The position numbers were made by a program, and so were the translations under genes. This document shows, piece by piece, positions 36,915-44,316 of a stretch of DNA of 64,000 nt (positions are counted from its first letter, which is position 1; the number at the start of each line of letters is the position of its first letter). This DNA is from Desulfocapsa sp050291935 (GTDB lineage Bacteria; Desulfobacterota; Desulfobulbia; Desulfobulbales; Desulfocapsaceae): positions 62,001-126,000 of the forward strand of contig JBNKKR010000005.1 in the NCBI GenBank assembly GCA_050291935.1, read 5' to 3'. Below the pieces are notes generated by a model, which was not told the origin of the DNA, searched no databases, and was given only the letters and a program-made list of their open reading frames with translations.

Positions 36915-37892
36915 ATGAAACTATTGCAAAATCGACTTGTAAAAGATGTTATTGTGCCGGTGATTGCCGCCAATATGAGTATATGCAGTTGCTCTGTTTG
37001 GGCAATAGCTGCAGAGGTTGAAGAGCAGACACAAGCACGAGAAGTTTTAAAAGCAGACGAAGGAGAAAAGAGTATCGTTTCTGATACTGAGGAAGTCGTT
37101 GAAACGCTTCCAGACGAACAGAAAAAGGAAAAAGTTGTTTCAGATACTGAAGAAGCAGTAACAGTCCTTGAAGATGAGCAGAATAAGGAAGAGGTCGTTT
37201 CAGATACTGAAGAAGCAGTAGCCGCTCTTGAAGATGAGCAGAAAAAGGAGGAGGTAGCTACTGATACCGAGGAAGCTGTTCAAGTTCTCCAAGATGAACA
37301 GAAAAAGGTAGAGCTAGACGCCACTGCAACCAAGAGTGAAAATGAAGAGGTGGTAGAAGAGCCATTTGTTGCAAGTGATCCGGCTGTGACAGTTGATTCC
37401 GGTGAAGGGGTGGACGGGATGACCATGTTGTATATCGGTGGAGGGATTGCTGCGGTTGCCGGCATTGGCGCTTTGGCATTTGGAGGCGGTTCAGGGGGAT
37501 CTTCCACCACCACAACGACGACCACTACTGATTCTAGTTCGAGTACAAGTACAGATAGTAGTTCGTCAACTTCCTTAGTTGGACCAAACCTGAATGGGAG
37601 TAATTGGAGCGGGTACCTGAATCTCAAGGATAATCGTGCGGAAGGGTATCAAAATATTACTGCTTCAATTGTGCATGAAGGGGCAGCTGTACAGATTACC
37701 ACTACTTCGACCCTGAAATATGGACAGCAGTTTAGTGGCCGTATTAGTAGCAATGGATATATGTTACTGTATGATTCAGTAACTGGCGAGGATTGGACCA
37801 CCCATTACTCCAACGCGGTAAGTACCCAGATTGATTTATATGACTATGTAAACAACCTGACAGAGCTGGATAGGATGTTTTTGGGTAGATAA
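36915..37892 (+). CDS. Acidic tandem-repeat envelope protein
   Basis: 325 residues behind AAGGAAG. I recognise no family. The N-terminus has a hydrophobic stretch (VIVPVIAANMSICSCSVWAIAA) that may be a signal peptide. Residues 54-133 are four 20-residue repeats of the type VVSDTEEAVxxLEDEQKKEE. A glycine/alanine membrane-like segment (MLYIGGGIAAVAGIGALAFGGG) is followed by a Thr/Ser-only linker (eight Thr, then D-Ser4-Thr blocks) and a ~95-residue C-terminal domain (NWSGYLNL, ITASIVHEG, YGQQFSGRIS) that looks beta-rich. It lies between the efflux genes and the PqqD/kinase genes, so it may be exported by the efflux system or modified by the kinase. An outer-membrane or surface location is likely but unproven. 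Confidence 0.75.
   Translation: MKLLQNRLVKDVIVPVIAANMSICSCSVWAIAAEVEEQTQAREVLKADEGEKSIVSDTEEVVETLPDEQKKEKVVSDTEEAVTVLEDEQNKEEVVSDTEEAVAALEDEQKKEEVATDTEEAVQVLQDEQKKVELDATATKSENEEVVEEPFVASDPAVTVDSGEGVDGMTMLYIGGGIAAVAGIGALAFGGGSGGSSTTTTTTTTDSSSSTSTDSSSSTSLVGPNLNGSNWSGYLNLKDNRAEGYQNITASIVHEGAAVQITTTSTLKYGQQFSGRISSNGYMLLYDSVTGEDWTTHYSNAVSTQIDLYDYVNNLTELDRMFLGR
37074..37313 (+). repeat. Four 60-bp in-frame tandem repeats
   Basis: These encode four 20-residue units at residues 54-73, 74-93, 94-113 and 114-133 of the acidic repeat protein. The core is SDTEE followed by V, L, and DEQ with lysines. The middle copies are the most alike, with conserved bases such as TCAGATACTGAAGAAGCAGT, so copy number may change by slippage or recombination. 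Confidence 0.85.
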
Positions 37893-37961
37893 CACGGACT
37901 TTACGCAGGCGAATGCTCCATTAGTATTTCATTGGGGGAAAATCATTTTTGAGCAACTAGA

Positions 37962-38234
37962 ATGGATATTACAAAAAAAATACTCTTTGAGCCTGGTTAT
38001 CTTCTTGAAAGGATGGATGACGAAATAACGGTCTATCACCCCACCCTTACCACTTCTTTGTACCTCAATGAAACAGGAGCGCTTATATGGGAGCTGTGTG
38101 ACGGTAAGCGTACTATTGCGGAAGTTATCCATATATTGCTTGAGTTGTATCCTGAGAACAAGGATCAGGTTGAGCTTGATGTAAAGCTTCTTCTCAGGCG
38201 TTTTTTGGAAAAGGGCGTAGCCAAACTGGGGTAG
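37962..38234 (+). CDS. PqqD-family peptide chaperone (HPr-rel-A type)
   Basis: 90 residues with the PqqD winged-helix pattern: YLLERMDDEITVYHP, TSLYLNETGALIWELCDG (the conserved N-x-T-G-x-x-I-W-x-L motif), then TIAEVIHILLE and VELDVKLLLRRFLEKGV. PqqD domains bind leader peptides and present them to modifying enzymes. The next gene is an HprK-like kinase and the one after a nucleotidyltransferase, the set I recall as the HPr-related A system, whose purpose is unknown. The nearest candidate clients are the acidic repeat protein upstream and the Tat-signal protein downstream. No strong ribosome site is visible. Confidence 0.87.
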   Translation: MDITKKILFEPGYLLERMDDEITVYHPTLTTSLYLNETGALIWELCDGKRTIAEVIHILLELYPENKDQVELDVKLLLRRFLEKGVAKLG

Positions 38235-38242
38235 TTGTTTGT

Positions 38243-39091
38243 ATGGATCGTTTTACAATCAGTTTTGGTGGGGCAACAGTTGTAATAGCCTATGATGGTG
38301 CTGAGGTATTTCGGTTTCTTGTCTTACTGTTTGCAGATGTACAAACAGATGTGGAAAGTGACCAAGAAGCAATCCTGCATGTTACAAGAGACAAAACTAC
38401 ACACCACTATTCTGTAAGTAGTGATGGAAAAATAAAATTTGAAGGTTCATTGGGAGTACACTTTGCTGCAGTTCTTTTTGACGCCGTTATTTTTAATCTG
38501 TTAAAGGATAATTGCAGCGGGATTGCCTTTCATGCCGGGGCGGTGGCAAGAAAGGGCAAGATAATCCTTTTGCCTGGACAGTCTGGGTTTGGAAAAAGTA
38601 GTATGACTGCCTGCTTACTGTCCCACGGCCTATCGTATTTAACCGATGAGTTGTTTTTGATTCCAGAAGACGAGTCGGAATCCACACACGCGTTTACCAG
38701 ACCAATTTGTATTAAAGCCGGCTCCACCACTGCCGTTACTCGTTTGTTTCCTGAGCAAACATTTCTTGGGGCGGTAAGGGATGATTTGGGAATTATCATT
38801 CCCCATCGATTGTTGGACGCAAATTTTTCTTCACTCACCGGTCGTCCCGCATTGCTGCTTATTCCCCGTTTTCTTGCAGGAGCAGAATTAACCCTTGAAA
38901 AGCTCACTCCCGCAAGAGTTGCGACCATGTTAATGGCTTGTGATGTTAACGGAAGGAACTTGCCGGAGCATGGATTCAGGCAGGTCGCTCAGCTCGCCAA
39001 AAGAACTCCGGCATATCGGATTACCTTTGGCTCCTTTGATAATATTGGCCCCCTCCTTGAGGAGCTCTACATCTCTCTTGGCTGGAACTAG
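38243..39091 (+). CDS. HprK-like kinase (HprK-related kinase A type)
   Basis: 282 residues. The N-terminal half is a small beta-rich domain. The C-terminal half begins GIAFHAGAVARKG, then the P-loop LLPGQSGFGKSSMTACLL (Walker A GQSGFGKS), followed by YLTDELFLIP, where the Asp-Glu may be the catalytic pair, and ARVATMLMACDVNGRN. It lacks the N-terminal domain of true HPr kinase, and no PTS genes are near, so it is not a carbon regulator. Related kinases modify lasso peptides and other small peptides. It probably phosphorylates a peptide or protein brought by the PqqD protein eight bases upstream. The stop is two bases before the next start. Confidence 0.87.
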   Translation: MDRFTISFGGATVVIAYDGAEVFRFLVLLFADVQTDVESDQEAILHVTRDKTTHHYSVSSDGKIKFEGSLGVHFAAVLFDAVIFNLLKDNCSGIAFHAGAVARKGKIILLPGQSGFGKSSMTACLLSHGLSYLTDELFLIPEDESESTHAFTRPICIKAGSTTAVTRLFPEQTFLGAVRDDLGIIIPHRLLDANFSSLTGRPALLLIPRFLAGAELTLEKLTPARVATMLMACDVNGRNLPEHGFRQVAQLAKRTPAYRITFGSFDNIGPLLEELYISLGWN

Positions 39092-39093
39092 CA

Positions 39094-40227
39094 GTGGAGA
39101 AACTGCTTGCACTTTGCGCTCGTGATAGGGGCTGTGAGGTGATGTATGTTCAGCTGCAGGAGGCCCTTGATCTGTTTTGTCAGAGCGACAAGTCCTGGAA
39201 AAATCTTATTTATCAAGCGGAGAAACATGGGATTGCATCTCTTGTGTATAACCATATACAACAAATGGGCTGTAAAATCCCAAGGGATGCTCATCGTTTG
39301 CTACAGAGCTTATATCTGCGTAACAGTAGTTCCAATGGAACGAGAATTGCTGCTGTTGCAGAGATAGTCAGGGTCTATCAACGGGAAGCAATAGATCTTC
39401 TACTGGTAAAAGGTATTGCCCTCTGTAATAGTGTGTATAGCGAAATTGGTTTGCGGCCAATGCGCGATATTGATTTGCTGGTGCGAAAAGTCGACCTTCC
39501 ACGGGCTAGAGAAATTCTTCTGGATCTTGGGTATAGAGAAGCCCCAAATCATACCATCGCCAGTGATTATTATCATCTTCCACCCATGGAAAAAATAATC
39601 AATGGGTTACCGGTGGCAATAGAGCTTCATCACAACTTATTACCTTTGCATGCCCAATATCCTCTCTGGCCTCTGGAAAAATCCTTTGCAAATGCGGAAG
39701 AAGTAGTAGTTGCAAAGGAGAAGGCAAAAACCCTTTGTTTAGAAGATACGTTACTCTATTGCTACCTTCATGGTTTTCAGGCCCCTCTCACTTACGAACC
39801 CTACAGGCTTATCCATGTTGCGGATATTGTCACTCTTATCGAAGAAAATTTTTCTTTGCTGGATTGGGAAAAAATTACAGCAGAAGTCCCAAAGCTTGCT
39901 GATAGCATATCTCGTTTTGGTTTTTTAACCCCATGGACAAAACCTGTGCAAACACTCTTTAATTATAATGAGCAACAGGTGCCAAGAGGGGTGGGAGCTG
40001 CTTTTGGTGGTTGGCCTTTGGTCAAGATATGTTTTTCAAAAGTTGCTAACTATCCTAAATTAATTAAAGATACACTGTTTCCTTCATCATGGTGGCTACA
40101 GGTGTATTACGGAGAGTTACGCGGATTACACTATTGGAAAGTGCGTTTGTTTAATCATCCGCGAACAATATGGCGATGGGTGAAAAGTTATTGCAGGGCA
40201 CATTTTGAACAAAAAAGTAGTTTCTAA
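39094..40227 (+). CDS. PF14907-like nucleotidyltransferase
   Basis: 377 residues starting at GTG 39094 with GGAA six bases upstream. The nucleotidyltransferase core reads IDLLLVKGIALCNSVYSEIGLRPMRDIDLLV (the K-G and R-x-M-R-D-x-D-x-L-V motif with two metal Asp), followed by ELHHNLLP and CYLHGFQAPL. This matches the uncharacterised nucleotidyltransferase family PF14907, which is found with HprK-like kinases and PqqD proteins in lasso peptide and exopolysaccharide loci. It may move a nucleotide to a phosphorylated peptide or sugar. With the kinase and PqqD it forms a compact operon; a 157-base gap with a promoter follows before the Tat-signal gene. Confidence 0.82.
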   Translation: MEKLLALCARDRGCEVMYVQLQEALDLFCQSDKSWKNLIYQAEKHGIASLVYNHIQQMGCKIPRDAHRLLQSLYLRNSSSNGTRIAAVAEIVRVYQREAIDLLLVKGIALCNSVYSEIGLRPMRDIDLLVRKVDLPRAREILLDLGYREAPNHTIASDYYHLPPMEKIINGLPVAIELHHNLLPLHAQYPLWPLEKSFANAEEVVVAKEKAKTLCLEDTLLYCYLHGFQAPLTYEPYRLIHVADIVTLIEENFSLLDWEKITAEVPKLADSISRFGFLTPWTKPVQTLFNYNEQQVPRGVGAAFGGWPLVKICFSKVANYPKLIKDTLFPSSWWLQVYYGELRGLHYWKVRLFNHPRTIWRWVKSYCRAHFEQKSSF

Positions 40228-40282
40228 TTCTAAAGCAGTAAGACAAAATTGTTGCATTTTCACAACAAGCAGACAAAAATCC

Positions 40283-40311
40283 TTGATTCTTCACGGTAAA
40301 TATACAATAAT
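40283..40311 (+). promoter_or_regulatory. Putative sigma70-type promoter for the Tat-signal protein
   Basis: TTGATT (40283-40288), 17 bases, then AATAAT (40306-40311): 4/6 and 5/6 matches to consensus. The start of transcription would be near 40318, about 65 bases before the ATG at 40385. Predicted by eye only. Confidence 0.4.
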
Positions 40312-40321
40312 GCGATAATTG

Positions 40322-40337
40322 AGTCAATTGATTGACT
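40322..40337. promoter_or_regulatory. Perfect 7-bp dyad, possible operator
   Basis: AGTCAAT-TG-ATTGACT is a perfect inverted repeat with a two-base centre. It begins about four bases after the predicted start of transcription and so is well placed for a dimeric repressor. No regulator gene is visible nearby. Confidence 0.35.
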
Positions 40338-40384
40338 TCCGTCTTACAAGCCAAATTATTTAACGCTAAACAAAAGGAGAGGTG

Positions 40385-40948
40385 ATGACAACTTCAAATG
40401 AGTTAGAGGTGAGCCCTGAAAATAACGAAAGAAGGAAGGTGCTCAAGAAGCTTGCCATAGGTAGCGCAGCAATAGCCGGCTGCAGCGTCCTTCCGAATAA
40501 ATGGACCAGTCCAATGGTTGAATTCGGGGCCCTTCCTGCCCATGCAGTAACAAGTGGTGAAACAGTTGCAGCTGAGGAAACAGTGGAAGAGACCACTACT
40601 GAAGAGACCACTACTGAAGAGACTGCTGCTGAGGAAGCCAGCACTGAAGAGGAAACGACAGAAGAGGCGGCGAGTAAATCCACTGGATCGACCACTGAAT
40701 ATGGTGATTACTGGGGACGATATAATGGAAACCGGCCGACTTGGTATTTCAGTCAGAAAATGAGTGCTTATCCTGATCAGTTTAGTGTTACTATTGATGG
40801 TTGTACAACCGTTGAGGTTACCAGTAACAATGGAAGCCGCGTTGAGATAGGTGATGTATTAGTAAAACAATCAGATGTTTCTGGAAGGGGAATGGTGGTT
40901 GTTGGATCAGCTTCCTGCTATTCCAAATCCGCGTATATCGTGTATTGA
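40385..40948 (+). CDS. Tat-signal, Glu/Thr-rich protein with W-x-x-P...LPAHA motif
   Basis: 187 residues from ATG 40385, five bases after AAGGAG. The N-terminus has a twin-arginine export motif (ERRKVLKKLAIGSAAIAG), followed by CSVLPNKWTSPMVEFG and ALPAHAVTS. I recall W-x-x-P ... LPAHA motifs in other short Tat-type proteins, but know no function for them. Next is a low-complexity acidic tract of repeated EETTTEE units, then a ~75-residue C-terminal domain with two cysteines (TIDGCTTV and GSASCYSK) that looks beta-rich. Tat exports folded proteins, so a client that is modified in the cytosol by the adjacent kinase/nucleotidyltransferase set would fit, which is inference. It has its own promoter and a strong terminator, so it may be made in large amounts. 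Confidence 0.78.
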   Translation: MTTSNELEVSPENNERRKVLKKLAIGSAAIAGCSVLPNKWTSPMVEFGALPAHAVTSGETVAAEETVEETTTEETTTEETAAEEASTEEETTEEAASKSTGSTTEYGDYWGRYNGNRPTWYFSQKMSAYPDQFSVTIDGCTTVEVTSNNGSRVEIGDVLVKQSDVSGRGMVVVGSASCYSKSAYIVY

Positions 40949-40971
40949 TCTTAGATACAAGAAAAGGGTAG

Positions 40972-41880
40972 CTAAAGATCAGTCATGCTTATGGGCATGG
41001 CTGATCTTTTTTTTTGAAGAATGGATCTCCCCCAGAGGAGAAGGGTGAAGAGAAGGCCTAGGTATGAAGCATAGTCCCGATACTTTTTATGCTCGTGATA
41101 CTCTAAGAGCGTAACACTATTCTCTGCTGTAAACCTTCCCCTTATGGAGAGGAGTGTACTTGTCGTTGGGGGAGGGTTTGTAATGACCAAAGAAGGACCC
41201 GCATATGTTTTGATTGTTTTCGTTTTTCTGTTGTAAACTCCTCTGTCCAGTTCTATTTTCTTTCCCTTTTGTTTATCCACATCAAGAATTGTTTTACTGT
41301 AGTGAATATCTGCGTTATAAGCTGATTGGATCAAAAAGACCGGAAGTATCATATACATTGTCAAGAATAGTAGCTGAAGGATTGTTGTGTTTATGGTTGG
41401 TCTTTGCAAAAGAAGTTTACTTGGTTCCTTTGTCACTAAAGAATAGGTCAATAGAGCCATTCCCAAGAGGGTGAAGACGACAGTTACCAGATGTTCAGGC
41501 CATAGCAATGCGAAATTTGTGGTATGCCAGGAAAAAGGAACCAGTAAATGCACTCCATTTCCCCATTTTATTTGGCAGGCATCAAGGAGGAGGTGGAGCA
41601 AACAGTTGACAGAGAGTGCGGCGAATATGCGTAATGGTCTTCGTGTAAACAATGAAAGAGCTAGAGAGAAAAGACAACAAAAAAAAAGACTTGCCTGTGA
41701 GGATACATAGATTCTTAGAGTTACTGGATCGATAAAAGGAAGGAGTAATATAATTCTTTGCAAAATCCAGGGAATGTCAGGGATAATACATCCAAGAGCA
41801 ATCCATGGCATTGGAACTGGTTTTCCGATGAATCTGGTTAGTGGGGATTGGATTCCGATGTGGGCTAGGGTGTTTGGCAT
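40972..41880 (-). CDS. DUF457/YdjM-like membrane-bound metal-dependent hydrolase
   Basis: Reverse strand, 302 residues from ATG 41880 (TTG 41898 also possible; no clear ribosome site). The family motifs are near the N-terminus: MPNTLAHIGIQSPLTR (His), GCIIPDIPW (Asp), and later CLLHLLLDACQIKWGNG and LVPFSWHTTNF. About five membrane segments follow, then an external region (YNRKTKTIKTYAGPS) and a last membrane segment. This fits the YdjM/DUF457 putative hydrolases of the inner membrane, whose reaction is unknown. It is convergent with the Tat-signal gene and divergent from the acyltransferase at 42024, so it interrupts the otherwise + strand locus and may have a separate role. Confidence 0.75.
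   Translation of the reverse strand: MPNTLAHIGIQSPLTRFIGKPVPMPWIALGCIIPDIPWILQRIILLLPFIDPVTLRIYVSSQASLFFCCLFSLALSLFTRRPLRIFAALSVNCLLHLLLDACQIKWGNGVHLLVPFSWHTTNFALLWPEHLVTVVFTLLGMALLTYSLVTKEPSKLLLQRPTINTTILQLLFLTMYMILPVFLIQSAYNADIHYSKTILDVDKQKGKKIELDRGVYNRKTKTIKTYAGPSLVITNPPPTTSTLLSIRGRFTAENSVTLLEYHEHKKYRDYASYLGLLFTLLLWGRSILQKKRSAMPISMTDL
40974..41015 (+). terminator. Strong Rho-independent terminator
   Basis: A 15-bp stem (40974-40988 with 40995-41009, one G-U pair) with a six-base loop runs into nine T residues. It terminates + strand transcription after the Tat-signal gene. The hairpin lies inside the last codons of the convergent reverse-strand gene, whose stop is at 40972-40974. Confidence 0.85.
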
Positions 41881-42023
41881 TACTGAACTGATTAACAAAT
41901 AATAAATGTATTTCCTTTTCGCATAGAGTACTGCTTTGCTTCTTTTTTGTCATGGTATCTCTTCTGGTGCTTATGTGTAATGGTGGAAAGATGTTGAAAT
42001 GATGTTTTGGGTAACAAAATAAG

Positions 42024-42770
42024 ATGGCGAGTAAAATTCCATTTGAACAACAGATGCAAAAACGTCTGCAGAATAAACGTGAGTCTGCCTGGCGGCGTTA
42101 TGCACGGTTGACGGTTGGACGACCTCAATTGCTCAAGCTCTTGTTGTATGAATGTATTACCGGTTTCTTAGGGGGGGTACCCGGGATGCTTGGCTATTGG
42201 TTGCGTGCAAAAACGTACAGAGTTCTTTTTCAGTCCATGGGAAAAAACGTTGTAATTGGACACAATGTGACCATTCGTGGAAGCTGGCAAATATCAATTG
42301 GAGATAACGTATCCTTTGACGACAATGTTGTGATTGATGCCAGAGGGGAGAAAGGTTCCATTCAAATAAGTGACGGTGTACTTGTTTCACGAAATAGTAT
42401 TGTGCGGGCACGAAATGCAACAATAACCATTGGCACTGGAAGTGATATTGGAGCCAACTGTATTCTGGCAACCGACAGTAAGTTATCTATTGGCAGCGAT
42501 GTGTTGGTTGCAGCGTACTCCTATCTCTGCGCGGGTGGCAATCATGCCTATGATCGCACCGATATTCCCATTATTCAGCAGGGTTTTGTTACCAAAGGTG
42601 GAGTAGAGGTGGAAGATGATGTTTGGATTGGTTCCCACAGCATGATTATGGACGGCGTTACCATTGGAAAAGGGACGATTATCGGTTCCCATTCTCTGGT
42701 TAATAAAGATATTGCTCAAAGATCCATTGCCTACGGTAGACCTGCAAACGTTCACGCCAAACGTAATTAG
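42024..42770 (+). CDS. Hexapeptide-repeat (left-handed beta-helix) acyltransferase
   Basis: 248 residues. After an N-terminal helical part (residues 1-70, including a short hydrophobic ECITGFLGGVPGMLGYW), there are repeats of the type [IV]G-x-N-V-x-I (VVIGHNVTIRG, ISIGDNVSFDD, ITIGTGSDIGANC), the loop CAGGNHAYDRTDIPI with a catalytic-type His, and IGKGTIIGSHSLVNKDI. This is the trimeric left-handed beta-helix fold of O-acetyltransferases such as WcaF. It probably acetylates a sugar in the cytosol, using acetyl-CoA. It is the third acyltransferase in the window and leads a + strand run that includes the FrhB-like gene ten bases downstream. Confidence 0.9.
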   Translation: MASKIPFEQQMQKRLQNKRESAWRRYARLTVGRPQLLKLLLYECITGFLGGVPGMLGYWLRAKTYRVLFQSMGKNVVIGHNVTIRGSWQISIGDNVSFDDNVVIDARGEKGSIQISDGVLVSRNSIVRARNATITIGTGSDIGANCILATDSKLSIGSDVLVAAYSYLCAGGNHAYDRTDIPIIQQGFVTKGGVEVEDDVWIGSHSMIMDGVTIGKGTIIGSHSLVNKDIAQRSIAYGRPANVHAKRN

Positions 42771-42780
42771 GACATAAAGA

Positions 42781-44223
42781 ATGAAAGTAAATAATCGTTC
42801 TGCAGCCTATCAGTATGGGCTGGAATATATGGAGCAGAGGGGGATTACCGCTCTTACGCAAGATGAGGTGCGCCTTGATTCGCCTTTTTTGTGTGTGGCC
42901 TTTCAGGATAGATCACTTTGTACGCGTTGTGGTTCCTGCGTTGGAATTTGTCCTTCTTCTGCAATATCAATTGGAGAAAATTTTTATCCGGAGCTGGATG
43001 TAAAACAATGTGTTGCCTGCGGATTGTGCCAAGAGGTGTGTCCAGGGGAAAAAATTACATATGGTGAGCTTGCAGAACAGGTCTTTGGTGAGCGATTTGT
43101 TGATTTGGGCTTTGACGGGAAAGTTAATAAGACCTTAGTTGGATATAGTACCGAGTCAGCATTACGACATGGTGGTGCAGGTGGCGGTGTGGTGACGGCA
43201 CTTTTATACCATTTACTGCAAACCAGTCAGGTGGATGGCTGTCTTGTTACCCGCATGAACCATAGCAAGCCGTGGTTGGGTGAAGCCTTTATTGCGACAA
43301 GTTTTGAAGAATTACGGGAGAGTCAAGGTTCACGCTACTCTATTATTCCCGTCAATAGTCTGTGGGCTACTCTGCGAAAGCGTCCTGGAAAGTTTGCGGC
43401 CGCTATGCTTCCATGTCAGATCCATGCCTATAGAAAATTACAGCAGTGTGACCCTGAGCTTGCTGCAAAGATAACCCATGTTATTGGTCTTTTTTGTGGT
43501 GGTTCCCTTGAACCCGATTTAACAACAGAGATGCTTTTGGTTCGTGGGATTAAACGCTCTGCTATCACAAATTTTAAATTTCGTGGTGGCGATTGGCCTG
43601 GTCAGATGCAGGCGGTGTTAAAAAATGGAAGGGTGAGACCGCTGCACTATTCGAATTATAAAGACGGTGCCTACAACTACTTTACCTCACTCTATATGCC
43701 CAAACGTTGCCAAACTTGTTTGGATGGTTCCAGTGAATTTTCCGATGTCTCGGTGAGTGATGCCTGGACAAGAAATGAAAAAGGTGAATATAAGTTTAAG
43801 GAACATTCACGAATCCTTATTCGTACCGAAAATGGGGCGAATTTGATTCGCAGTGCCACTAAGGCTGGACATCTGGCAGTCCATGATGTGTCCAAAGATC
43901 CCAGCTATAAGACGCATAAAATGCAAACTCGTCGAAAGGGTTCACTGGTACCGATTCGTATTGCGCGTCTTCAAAAAGCAGGGCACAGGGTCCCCCAGTA
44001 TGACCGGAATGTGCCGGATGATGTGACTTCCAAAGAACGTATTATGGAGCGTCTATCCTCTGCAATGTTGCGAGCAGGAAAAGTAAAAGCATTTCGCATA
44101 TTGGTGATGGGCTTTCTAACCTCAAAGTGCGCCATTCCACTAATAAAAGTTAGACTTTATCTGAAAAAAAGAAAATATCAAAGGCGATACGCCGCCAAAA
44201 AGAGTTCTTCCAAGAATAGGTAA
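42781..44223 (+). CDS. FrhB-like coenzyme F420 hydrogenase beta subunit family protein with 2x[4Fe-4S] ferredoxin
   Basis: 480 residues. Two ferredoxin clusters are encoded at the start: C47-x2-C50-x2-C53-x3-C57 and C77-x2-C80-x2-C83-x3-C87. The rest matches the FrhB family (LRHGGAGGGVVTALLYHLL, MLPCQIHAYRKL, VIGLFCGGSL, FRGGDWPGQMQAVL) with a basic C-terminal tail (KKRKYQRRYAAKK). FrhB-like proteins in polysaccharide loci carry flavin and iron-sulfur clusters, often near pyruvyltransferases, and their role there is not settled; a redox step on a sugar or lipid carrier is likely. It is cytosolic. A gap of 93 bases follows. Confidence 0.87.
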   Translation: MKVNNRSAAYQYGLEYMEQRGITALTQDEVRLDSPFLCVAFQDRSLCTRCGSCVGICPSSAISIGENFYPELDVKQCVACGLCQEVCPGEKITYGELAEQVFGERFVDLGFDGKVNKTLVGYSTESALRHGGAGGGVVTALLYHLLQTSQVDGCLVTRMNHSKPWLGEAFIATSFEELRESQGSRYSIIPVNSLWATLRKRPGKFAAAMLPCQIHAYRKLQQCDPELAAKITHVIGLFCGGSLEPDLTTEMLLVRGIKRSAITNFKFRGGDWPGQMQAVLKNGRVRPLHYSNYKDGAYNYFTSLYMPKRCQTCLDGSSEFSDVSVSDAWTRNEKGEYKFKEHSRILIRTENGANLIRSATKAGHLAVHDVSKDPSYKTHKMQTRRKGSLVPIRIARLQKAGHRVPQYDRNVPDDVTSKERIMERLSSAMLRAGKVKAFRILVMGFLTSKCAIPLIKVRLYLKKRKYQRRYAAKKSSSKNR

Positions 44224-44316
44224 ATTGTAGAGAAGAGTTGAATCAATAGTATGTTGCGACAGTTTCTTAGAAAGTAATACTAGCTGTATATCCATGTGTA
44301 CAGGTTTAAGAGTCTA

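Noticed and set aside
37074..37313. CRISPR-like tandem repeats
   Set aside because: The repeats are directly adjacent, in frame and coding, with no spacers, so they are protein repeats and not a CRISPR array.
37280..37627. Reverse-strand open frame with Pro/Val runs
   Set aside because: It is the antisense of the Glu/Thr-rich repeat and poly-Thr codons (ACC/ACT read as GGT/AGT), so its low complexity is explained by the + strand gene.
38243..39091. HPr kinase/phosphorylase for carbon regulation
   Set aside because: The N-terminal domain of true HprK is missing and no HPr or PTS genes are nearby; the PqqD and nucleotidyltransferase neighbours point elsewhere.
37962..40227. Lasso peptide cluster
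   Set aside because: No Asn-synthetase-like cyclase, no transglutaminase-like leader protease beside the PqqD gene, and no short precursor with a typical Thr-Gly core was found. The transglutaminase-fold protein at 58921 is secreted and 19 kb away.
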